Shown: positions 1 through 5,115 of the stretch, piece by piece
Numbering within the stretch: position 1 is the first letter of the stretch
Layout of the letters: every line of letters begins with the position of its first letter
Source: Actinomycetota bacterium
GTDB lineage: Bacteria > Actinomycetota > Rubrobacteria > Rubrobacterales > Rubrobacteraceae
Direction of reading: 5' to 3'
NCBI GenBank assembly: GCA_020200675.1
Contig: JAIVIG010000066.1
Span: 1 to 11,409, forward strand
Length of the DNA: 11,409 bases
Notes under the pieces: generated by a model
Seen by the model: the letters and a program-made list of their open reading frames with translations, nothing else
The model's database searches: none
What the model was told of the DNA's origin: nothing
Program-made: the position numbers and the translations under genes

Positions 1-543
1 GTTGAGGGTTGCTCGGATCAGGGCGGAACGATCCCCGCCGAAGGACCAGCGATCCGTACCGTAGAGCTCGGGCAGGTCGCCGAACAGGAGCGGCGTCACG
101 CGCAGCCCACGCGTCCGCCCGGCCCGCTCGTCTAGAGAGCGACTGCCCCGCAGCCGGGCTGCCAGAACGCCCCCCTCCAGGCGATACACGCTGCGCCGCG
201 AGACGGACTCGAAGCCCAGAGATTCGTAAATCCTCTTCGCCCCATGCGTCGAGTCGAGCCGGACGACCCTTGCGCCCCGGGAGCGCAGGTAGGAGACGGA
301 CCAGGAGGATAGCGCGGAGCCGAGACCCAGCTTGCGGTAGTCGTAGCGGACGGCGAGATGGCAGAGGATACCCACCTCCCCGAGCGGCACGGCCCCGACC
401 ATCCCGACGACGGCGGGGCCATCCTCGGCTATGGCCCAGCGGGCCTCCCTCATCTCCCGCAAGAGGCCGAAAGCTCTCGGATCGGCAGACCAGCGCACGG
501 TCTTCCTGAGCTCCAGGATACGCTCGCGGTCCGGGTCGCTCAT
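1..543 (-). CDS. GNAT-family N-acetyltransferase, C-terminus cut by window edge
   Basis: Predicted acyl-CoA-dependent N-acetyltransferase; substrate unknown. From the ATG at 543 the reading frame stays open to base 1, so 181 residues are visible and the stop is outside. The acetyl-CoA loop is visible as YRKLGLGSAL (R-x-x-G-x-G), followed by the IYESLGFE helix-strand typical of GNAT motif B. A second segment after about residue 140 (TPLLFGDLPELYG...) resembles the extra C-terminal domain of YitH-like GNATs (Acetyltransf_18). The start is uncertain. The residues just upstream in the same frame read ILIRTM, which looks like the missing first beta strand, and the only ATG/GTG/TTG start that includes it is a TTG at 654 behind GGGGGAAAG. 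Frame and strand are sure; exact start and substrate are not. Confidence 0.82.
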   Translation of the reverse strand, partial: MSDPDRERILELRKTVRWSADPRAFGLLREMREARWAIAEDGPAVVGMVGAVPLGEVGILCHLAVRYDYRKLGLGSALSSWSVSYLRSRGARVVRLDSTHGAKRIYESLGFESVSRRSVYRLEGGVLAARLRGSRSLDERAGRTRGLRVTPLLFGDLPELYGTDRWSFGGDRSALIRATLN

Positions 544-1067
544 CGTCCGGATAAGGATCCCGGACCGGTCTAGCGCGCGAGAGGCATGGGCACGCGCGTG
601 CCTCTGCGCTTCGTGTTGAAAATCGATGTCTTCTTTTCTTGTAGAAGCTGGCAAAGCTTTCCCCCGACGGAACTAGTCACTCATTGATTCAAGAATTCTC
701 TCGGGATCGCCACCCGGAGAGATCCGGGAGGGGATCTACACCCCGATCAACCCCCTAGAGGGCCGGCCGGGGCAGGGACGGTCGAGGGAGACGTCCCGTG
801 GTGCGGCCCCCGGCGAGATGCCGAGGGCTCCATAGAAGCTCTGTGAGATTTCGTTCCACGACCTTATGCTACACCACGGAACCGGCGAACAGAAGTCCCA
901 GCGGGAATCGGTGCTTGACCTGAACGCGGCGCACCGTCGGTGCTGTAATCCGCCTTGCTATAAGTTTTTCTGCCTGTTAAGAGCATCATTATTGCAAGAG
1001 CGATTCTTTTTGTTACAATACCGGCCACTAACAGGCAAGCGGACCGAGAGAAGGAGCCTAAGGAAAG
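544..1067. other. Long structured intergenic region upstream of the Rex-like gene
   Basis: No convincing gene lies here, apart from a possible 5' extension of the GNAT gene to 654. Bases 615-690 are AT-richer. From about 710 to 830 the DNA is very GC-rich and holds successive perfect or near-perfect hairpins: CCCGGA/TCCGGG with a GAGA loop (713-728), GGGG/CCCC (730-744), GGGACG/CGTCCC (775-797) and a 9-bp stem with one mismatch (806-814 with 820-828). There is no U-tract after them. I could not match them to a riboswitch class. The plus-strand frame open from 866 is out of frame with the Rex-like gene and has arginine-rich shadow composition. Confidence 0.5.
992..1019 (+). promoter_or_regulatory. 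Predicted sigma-70-type promoter of the Rex-like gene
   Basis: TTGCAA at 992-997, a 16-base spacer and TACAAT at 1014-1019 make a good vegetative promoter about 48 bases before the ATG at 1068. It is flanked by an 8-base inverted repeat, GCCTGTTA (972-979) and TAACAGGC (1029-1036). The -10 region is embedded in the small palindrome TTGTTACAA, which does not match the classical spaced Rex operator. Confidence 0.6.
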
Positions 1068-1535
1068 ATGCGAGCTACGCTACAGCCAGGGCTCGACCTC
1101 GTGGAGGCGGTGAGGAGCATCCTGGGCCTGAGGCAGACGTACAACATCGCGCTCGTCGGCGCGGGCAACCTCGGGAGCGCCATAGCGAGCAGCACCATCC
1201 TGCCCAAGCGCGGGTTCGTGATCCACGACGTCTTCGACAACGACTCGGACAAGATCGGACGTACCGTCGGCAACATCGTCGTCAAGCACATCGACGAGCT
1301 CAAGAAGAGCGTCGCGGAGGCCGACGAGATCATCGGCATCATCGCTACCCCCTCCTCTTCCGCCCAGGCTGTCGCCGAGCAGATGGTGGACGCAGGCATC
1401 CGGGTTATCCTCAACTACACCGACGTACTACTCCACGTCCCCTACGAGGTCGACGTCCACCGCATAGACCCAACCGCCCAACTCATGCACACCCTCTACT
1501 ACCTGACCCAGGTTGGCGGAGAAGCCGCCTCTTAG
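1068..1535 (+). CDS. Rex-like NAD(H)-binding Rossmann protein without the DNA-binding domain
   Basis: This 155-residue protein matches the C-terminal half of the redox repressor Rex, whose Rossmann domain binds NADH or NAD+ and controls DNA binding. The dinucleotide loop is VGAGNLGSA near residue 30. The later IIGIIATPSSSAQAVAEQ and GIRVILNYTDVLLHVP segments follow the Rex order, ending in the region that swaps between subunits. A normal Rex has about 210-220 residues, with a winged helix in the first 80. Here translation starts just before the Rossmann domain, at an ATG behind AAGGAG (1051) and TAAGGA (1059), with its own promoter. No winged-helix coding is found upstream in any frame. It may be a stand-alone redox sensor, a partner that titrates full-length Rex, or a degraded gene. 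Family is clear; function is inference. It is a single-gene unit ending at the terminator at 1568. Confidence 0.85.
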   Translation: MRATLQPGLDLVEAVRSILGLRQTYNIALVGAGNLGSAIASSTILPKRGFVIHDVFDNDSDKIGRTVGNIVVKHIDELKKSVAEADEIIGIIATPSSSAQAVAEQMVDAGIRVILNYTDVLLHVPYEVDVHRIDPTAQLMHTLYYLTQVGGEAAS

Positions 1536-1540
1536 AGCTT

Positions 1541-1677
1541 TCAGCCATCAGCCGTCAGCCGTCAGCTAGCGGCTCCTGGCACTCGCCAGGAGCCGCTTTT
1601 TCTCCAATGACAGAGGCGCACCATCACTAACTACGCTGCGCCACGCTATTTGCTGATTGCTGAGGGCTGAAAGCTGA
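1541..1677. repeat. Inverted arrays of TCAGC heptads flanking the terminator
   Basis: Four direct heptads TCAGCCA, TCAGCCG, TCAGCCG, TCAGCTA occupy 1541-1568. Four more, TCAGCTT, TCAGCCC, TCAGCAA, TCAGCAA, lie on the opposite strand at 1650-1677. The arms can pair as five-base blocks separated by two-base mismatches, giving a large imperfect cruciform around the terminator and a smaller GGCGCA/TGCGCC stem (1615-1642). The first two positions of the seven vary while TCAGC is constant. It looks like a REP-like or MITE-like intergenic repeat. Confidence 0.7.
1568..1601 (+). terminator. Rho-independent terminator of the Rex-like gene
   Basis: A 13-bp perfect stem (1568-1580 with 1585-1597) has the four-base loop ACTC; the final paired T begins a run of five T (1597-1601). 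It lies 33 bases after the stop codon of the Rex-like gene. Confidence 0.9.
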
Positions 1678-1684
1678 CCGCTAC

Positions 1685-1761
1685 AAAAAAGGAAGAGCCC
1701 GGGGCGCACTTAGGGGTGATAGGTGGGGAAAGGGAAAGGAGGAGTAGCGCCCCGGACTCTT
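1685..1761 (-). terminator. Long-loop terminator of the ssb/HNH transcript
   Basis: On the minus strand a 15-bp stem (1761-1747 with 1707-1693) is followed by CC and six T. One pair is G-U on the minus strand but A-C on the plus strand, which argues that the RNA is read leftward. The loop is 39 nt and pyrimidine-rich, including CTCCTCCTTTCC, close to the anti-Shine-Dalgarno end of 16S rRNA. It lies about 220 bases downstream of the HNH remnant. Confidence 0.6.
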
Positions 1762-1982
1762 TAATTGTGTGTCGATTTGGTATCGCACCAACCGACAACG
1801 AAAATATACCGCGCTCGCCACACTTTGTAAAGGTCTTGGAACAGAAAATCGAGGAAATTCGTCCGTTTACGCCTCGGCAACACGCTACATCGAGTGTAAG
1901 CAAGCGCCCCCTGGTATTAGATGTTGCGACTCCTAAAAGTTCTTCAGACTTTAAAGAATCTTAGTATTTTCCCTCGCTCGGG
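1762..1982. other. AT-richer intergenic stretch without a recognised gene
   Basis: Base composition drops clearly below that of its neighbours. A plus-strand frame ending at 1964 contains a protein-like stretch (KVLEQKIEEIRPFTPRQHA), but its ATG at 1716 lies inside the terminator and the family is not recognised, so I do not call a gene. A small palindrome TTGGT-atcgc-ACCAA sits at 1777-1791. It may be recently acquired DNA or a relic of a lost gene. Confidence 0.35.
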
Positions 1983-2304
1983 TTAGCCAGACGGGATCGT
2001 CTGGAGACGGTAGTCGATCACCTTGACGTTCTTCCAGGAGTTGCAGTTGACGCACAGAGGCTGGATATTCTCTGTCAGGTTGCTACCTCCCAGGGATAAG
2101 GGGACGACGTGATCCGGCGTGAGCAGAGCCTCCCCATCGCCGCAGCACAGACAGCTCGCGCTCTTTATCGTAAGGACGGCTTTGCTGGTACGCCTTCCTG
2201 CACTCCTTGCAAGAGTTTGGGTGGCCGTCCTTCATGTCAGAGTGCTTGTAGTACTCGCTTAGAGGCTTTACCTCACCGCAATCTTTACAGCTCTTATATA
2301 TTAT
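1983..2304 (-). pseudogene. HNH endonuclease remnant with N-terminal zinc ribbon, frameshifted and startless
   Basis: Two frames together spell a small HNH nuclease. The first (from about 2298 to about 2175) reads SCKDCGEVKPLSEYYKHSDM and then NSCKECRKAY: two CxxC pairs of a zinc ribbon. The second (about 2175 to the TAA at 1983) reads SCLCCGDGEALLTPDHVVPL, GGSNLTENIQPLCVNCNSWK and KVIDYR: the HNH core with D-H, N and the second CxxC. The switch needs a frameshift near 2170-2185. Upstream the first frame meets TGA at 2305-2307 with no ATG, GTG or TTG between. It starts about 20 bases after ssb, so the ancestor was probably co-transcribed with it. Most likely a decayed gene; a sequencing error would explain the shift but not the missing start. 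Confidence 0.72.
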
Positions 2305-2326
2305 TCAATAGCTGCGAATGATTAGA

Positions 2327-2764
2327 TCAGAAGGGAATATCGTCAAAATCCTCTTCGTTCAGGTCCACGTCGTCCTGGGAGGATTGGCGGGCGCCGGCGC
2401 GGCTGCGCTGGCCTCCGTCGGCGGGGGCGCCGCCTTCGCCGCTGCTATCGGCCCTTCCGAGGAACTGGACGTTGTCGGCCACGACGTCTACTTTGGAGCG
2501 CTTGGAGCCGTCCTGGGCCTCCCAGGTGCGGTATTGAAGCTTGCCCTCGACGAGGATCGGGTCGCCCTTCTTCTTGTAGTTGGCGATGGTCTCGCCGAGC
2601 TCCCGCCAGGCCGTGATGTCGAAGAAGTCCACCTCTTCGCTCTTGGAGCGCACGCGGTTTACCGCGAGCCCAAACTGGCATACCGGGATGCCGTTGTTCG
2701 TGAACCTGAGTTCGGGGTCTCTCGTAAGGTTACCTGCGAGGACCACCCGGTTGAAGCTGACCAT
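2327..2764 (-). CDS. ssb: Single-stranded DNA-binding protein SSB
   Basis: SSB coats single-stranded DNA in replication, repair and recombination and recruits partners through its C-terminal tip. The 145-residue product begins MVSFNRVVLAGNLTRDPELR, the classical first OB-fold strands, and continues through VDFFDITAWRELGETIANY, GDPILVEGKLQYRTWE and VVADNVQFLG, giving an OB fold over about residues 1-105. A flexible Gly/Ser/Gln/Arg linker leads to the acidic tail EEDFDDIPF, the partner-binding tip. The ATG at 2764 has an AAAGGAG site about 7 bases upstream. It is not next to rpsF or rpsR as main ssb genes often are; its neighbours are a comEC remnant and an HNH remnant. It may therefore be a second, competence- or recombination-associated SSB. 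Identity is secure; the paralogue status is inference. Confidence 0.96.
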   Translation of the reverse strand: MVSFNRVVLAGNLTRDPELRFTNNGIPVCQFGLAVNRVRSKSEEVDFFDITAWRELGETIANYKKKGDPILVEGKLQYRTWEAQDGSKRSKVDVVADNVQFLGRADSSGEGGAPADGGQRSRAGARQSSQDDVDLNEEDFDDIPF

Positions 2765-2785
2765 TTGTGACTCCTTTCCTCATGT

Positions 2786-2808
2786 TCTCGTAGGGCAAGT
2801 CTACGAGA
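2786..2808 (-). promoter_or_regulatory. Palindrome in the ssb leader (possible operator or hairpin)
   Basis: TCTCGTAG (2786-2793) and CTACGAGA (2801-2808) form a perfect 8-bp inverted repeat with a 7-base centre, 22 bases ahead of the ssb start. On the minus strand TTGGAA, 16 bases and TAGACT form a weak promoter whose -10 lies inside this palindrome. It could be a repressor site over the promoter or an RNA hairpin just before the ribosome site. Confidence 0.45.
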
Positions 2809-2861
2809 GCTTTCCCAATTTCCAAGTATAAACCTTGCGTGTTCTCCGCACCATCCGTCTT

Positions 2862-3105
2862 CTAGGCCCCCTTCGTGACCGCGACGTCCGCTTTCTCGCC
2901 GTCGATGGTCACGATCACGTCCCCGTGCTCGTCGTTGCGGAAGACCTGGGCGCCCGCCTTCTGGAGGCGTTCGAGCGTCTGGGGTGTGGGGTGCCCATAG
3001 GAGTTGTCCGCGCCGACCTGGATGACTGCTATCTCGGGCTTGAAGCTGTTGAGGAAGAGCGGCGTCGAGGAGGTGTTGGAGCCGTGATGGGTGACCTTCA
3101 GGACC
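2862..3105 (-). pseudogene. ComEC/Rec2-type metallo-beta-lactamase domain, C-terminal remnant
   Basis: The minus frame ending at the TAG at 2862 reads VLKVTHHGSNTSSTPLFLNS, then KPEIAVIQVGADNSYGHPTP and ends HGDVIVTIDGEKADVAVTKG. This is the last part of the metallo-beta-lactamase-like domain at the C-terminus of ComEC/Rec2 DNA-uptake channels, or of stand-alone relatives; HHGS and GHP carry its typical histidines. About 80 residues remain. Upstream of about 3105 the frame stays open for some way but no longer resembles the family: the earlier GD/HxHxDH-type motifs and all the membrane segments are absent. It is a remnant just upstream of ssb. It could come from a secreted single-domain MBL hydrolase, which often shares this tail. 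Confidence 0.72.
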
Positions 3106-3109
3106 GTGA

Positions 3110-3285
3110 AGATTGTCAGTGAGGCATAACTTGTCCCGCAGTCTTCTCGGAAGCACCAACGCCTCCTGTTTGATAGGGTGGTTGCTGTCTCTCATGAGAA
3201 CCGTTGTAAGGTCTGCGATGTCGACGCGCCCTAGCTGCGGAGTTGACTTGGAGAAGGGTAGTAAGCGATGACGACAGCTTATCAT
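3110..3285 (-). other. Unrecognised protein-like fragment running into the comEC remnant
   Basis: A minus frame from the ATG at 3285 reads protein-like text (GRVDIADLTTVLMRDSNHPI, then KQEALVLPRRLRDKLCL) until about 3115, where the comEC-type coding begins in a different frame. No ribosome site precedes it and I do not recognise the family. It may be the edge of the element or deletion that truncated comEC. Confidence 0.25.
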
Positions 3286-3293
3286 TGGCGCCC

Positions 3294-3849
3294 ATGACGA
3301 AGAAGCTGGTCGCGGGAATCGTGTTGTCCCTCGTGCTCGTCTTCGTGGTGACCTCTTGTGGTCTCGTCGAACTCGAAAGCCAGGAGGAGAATGCAGGCGG
3401 TTCCGGGGAACACCTTCTGAGTCGAAGCGTCTCCGCAGTGGACACCACGGGTGCGGGGGACGCTTTCATAGCAGGCATGTTGGCGGCCTGGTACAAGGGG
3501 CACGATTGGACCACCGCACGACCCGTACACGGACCAGACCTTCGCCGACCCCTCGGACATCGACACCGACCACGTCGTGGCGCTCGCCAACGCTTACAGG
3601 AGCGGGGCCGCCTCGTGGACCGACGAGGAGCGCGAGCGCTACGCCAACGACCCGGACGTCTTGCTCAGCGTCGAGGACAACGCAAACCAGTCCAAGGGCG
3701 ACAAGGGTCCGGAGGCTTGGAAGCCCCCCAACGAGGCCGTGTGGTGCGACTACGCCGAGCGCTGGATCTCCATCAAGGCGAGGTATGATCTCAGCATTAA
3801 CGCCGAGGAGAAGGAGGCGCTGGAAGATATGCTCGGCACCTGCGCTTAA
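3294..3849 (+). pseudogene. Secreted lipoprotein HNH nuclease (DUF1524/GmrSD-type) interrupted by a pfkB fragment
   Basis: The ATG at 3294 opens MTKKLVAGIVLSLVLVFVVTSCG, a lipoprotein signal with lipobox VTSC. After about 34 residues the frame enters the 123-bp segment copied from pfkB (3396-3518), giving GGSGEHLLSRSVSAVDTTGA inside a nuclease gene. From 3519 the nuclease resumes one base out of frame: HDPYTDQTFADPSDIDTDHV, NDPDVLLSVEDNANQSKGDK, PEAWKPPNEAVWCDYAERWI and EALEDMLGTC, ending at the TAA at 3847-3849. D-H-V and N-x-x-K are the HNH catalytic pieces of the secreted DUF1524 family, extracellular nucleases often found as lipoproteins. Compared with relatives, the section between signal and active site (normally with R-D-x-x-L-x-R-D-like text and a Cys) is missing. 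The gene is thus broken by replacement plus frameshift. The C-terminal half could be translated only from an internal start such as the ATG at 3577, which would lose the HNH histidine. Confidence 0.78.
3396..3518 (+). repeat. Copy A of a 123-bp perfect inverted duplication (pfkB segment)
   Basis: Base-by-base comparison with the reverse complement of 4334-4456 shows 123 of 123 identical. Identity stops abruptly on both sides (CA before and C after here; GT before and G after in the other copy). The length is 41 codons and includes the kinase motif DTTGAGDAF. This copy is foreign to its host gene. Confidence 0.97.
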
Positions 3850-3860
3850 GGAGGCCGAAC

Positions 3861-4181
3861 CTGGGCACGTACGAGGGCGAGGTACGCTCGACCATCTCGT
3901 CGACCGTCGGGGGCGTGATGACGGCAGAGGTCGGGGCCGTGACGGGGGATCTGGAGATAACCACGCGCCCCCAGGCTGGGGGCGTCGAGGTCGCGTTGAG
4001 GTATGCCGGGACCGACGAGTGGTACACCGTAGAAGGAAGCCTGATCGAACCGGAAAACGCGGGCGGCCTGTTCGAGTTCCGCAAGCTGCACGAGCGCATC
4101 GTGCGACGCCTTACGACACCGGGGAAGATTATCGAGGGAAACGAGGAACCGACCTCACTGCGAGGATTCGCCCCGTACTAG
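3861..4181 (+). CDS. Small uncharacterised protein
   Basis: This 106-residue reading frame follows the HNH gene directly. The stop of that gene is part of TAAGGAGG (3847-3854), an ideal ribosome site, and six bases later the only in-frame candidate is CTG (3861), giving xGTYEGEVRSTISSTVGG. A conventional start exists later (GTG 3915 or ATG 3918) but without a good ribosome site, and it would discard a compatible N-terminus. The protein has beta-strand-like segments (GDLEITTRPQAGGVEVALRY, WYTVEGSL) and a helical, basic stretch FEFRKLHERIVRRLT. There is no signal peptide, membrane segment or motif that I recognise. Position suggests co-transcription with the lipoprotein nuclease before that gene was broken, perhaps as an immunity or partner protein, which is speculation. 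It ends before the inverted pfkB terminus. Confidence 0.5.
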   Translation: MGTYEGEVRSTISSTVGGVMTAEVGAVTGDLEITTRPQAGGVEVALRYAGTDEWYTVEGSLIEPENAGGLFEFRKLHERIVRRLTTPGKIIEGNEEPTSLRGFAPY

Positions 4182-4219
4182 GCGACGAACTCCGGTGCCG
4201 ATTGAGAAATGCCGGTTTA

Positions 4220-5115
4220 TTAACCGAGGGGGGTGCGGGTGGCCAGGCGGAGGATTTCCTCCCAGTCTCGGACCCCCTCGGCCGCCCCCAACTCGGTTGT
4301 GGCCGTCGCCCCCACCGCGTTGGCGACGCGTCCTGCGGTGGTCCAATCGTGCCCCTTGTACCAGGCCGCCAACATGCCTGCTATGAAAGCGTCCCCCGCA
4401 CCCGTGGTGTCCACTGCGGAGACGCTTCGACTCAGAAGGTGTTCCCCGGAACCGCCACTACCTCCCCCACCCCGGCGGAGAGCAGGGTGTCCGCGGCCTT
4501 GGTCGCTTCTGCCGTCCCGGTGATGGCCTCCGCTTCCTTTAGGTTGGGGCAGAAGACGTCCACGTGCGGCAGCAAAGCGAAGACGTCCCCCCAGCTGGCC
4601 GCGGGGAGCCAAGTCACGTCCAGGGAGACGAGGAGCCCGAGCGCTCGTGCCTTCTGCAGGGCTCGGACCATCGGGGCGCCGTCCAGGCCGGGGAGCAGGA
4701 GGGCGTAGCCCACGTGGATGGCGCGGGTTCCCGCCTCGACCAGTGCTTCCCATGGCAGGTGTTCCTCCCCGAAGCCGGCGTTGGCTCCCACGGCGGAGAT
4801 AAAGGTGCGCTCCCCGTCGGGGTGGACGAGCACCAAGGTAGCGGACGTCGAACGGTTTTCGTCCTCTTGGATCCAAAGGTTCTGGGCCCAGCCCGAAAGC
4901 TCTTCCACCACGATCCGCCCCAAGGAATCCTTACCGACACAGCCTACGACGCCCACGGGCAAGCCCAGCCGCGCCAGTGCCATGCCCGTGTTGGCCACCG
5001 CCCCGCCCACGTTCACGTCGATACGGTCGACCGCCGCTAGTCGTCCGCGTTCCGGCATCTCGGCCACAGGGTGGGCCGGGACGTCGACGACGACGGTGCC
5101 TGCTACTGCGATCAT
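4220..5115 (-). pseudogene. PfkB-family carbohydrate kinase, broken by frameshift and small deletion
   Basis: PfkB/ribokinase-family enzymes phosphorylate sugars, nucleosides or keto-sugar acids using ATP. From the ATG at 5115 the frame reads MIAVAGTVVVDV, then the sugar-binding NVGGAVANTG (about residues 35-44), GKDSLGRIVVEEL, PNLKEAEAITG and finally GVGEVVAVPGNTF and TGA. The rest of the family is one frame over from 4456 to the TAA at 4220: SVSAVDTTGAGDAFIAGMLA (anion hole and catalytic Asp), then GRVANAVGATATTELGAAEG. Between the halves some 12-20 family residues (the VVVKLG-x-x-G region) are missing. The break falls exactly at the edge of the 123-bp duplicated block. As written, the protein ends at 227 residues without the catalytic Asp and would be inactive. 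Substrate cannot be told; the neighbouring sugar-acid genes would suit a keto-deoxy-sugar-acid kinase. Confidence 0.85.
4334..4456 (-). repeat. Copy B of the 123-bp inverted duplication, in its native pfkB context
   Basis: It encodes kinase residues that continue into the proper PfkB C-terminus, so this is the source copy. It faces copy A across 815 bp (3519-4333). The upstream edge (4456) coincides with the kinase frame break. Confidence 0.97.

Noticed and set aside
9..619. Several plus-strand open frames at the left end
   Set aside because: Arginine/proline-rich shadow frames opposite the GNAT gene; no ribosome sites or family motifs.
1010..1018. Classical Rex operator at the Rex-like promoter
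   Set aside because: TTGTTACAA is palindromic but lacks the TTGTGA-N6-TCACAA spacing.
866..1630. 254-codon plus-strand frame over the Rex-like gene
   Set aside because: It overlaps the Rex frame out of phase and is Arg/His-rich in that part; the Rex motifs are in the other frame.
1541..1677. CRISPR array
   Set aside because: The repeat unit is seven bases with no spacers, in two opposed arms, and no cas genes are present.
2318..2831. Plus-strand frames opposite ssb
   Set aside because: Antisense shadows of a clear SSB gene.
3396..4456. Diversity-generating retroelement or insertion sequence as source of the duplicated 123 bp
   Set aside because: The copies are identical with no adenine-directed changes, no reverse transcriptase or transposase is present, and there are no terminal repeats or target duplications.
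3356..4708. 450-codon plus-strand frame
   Set aside because: Arg/Pro/Gly-rich text that crosses the HNH gene, the small gene and the antisense of the kinase; a high-GC artefact.
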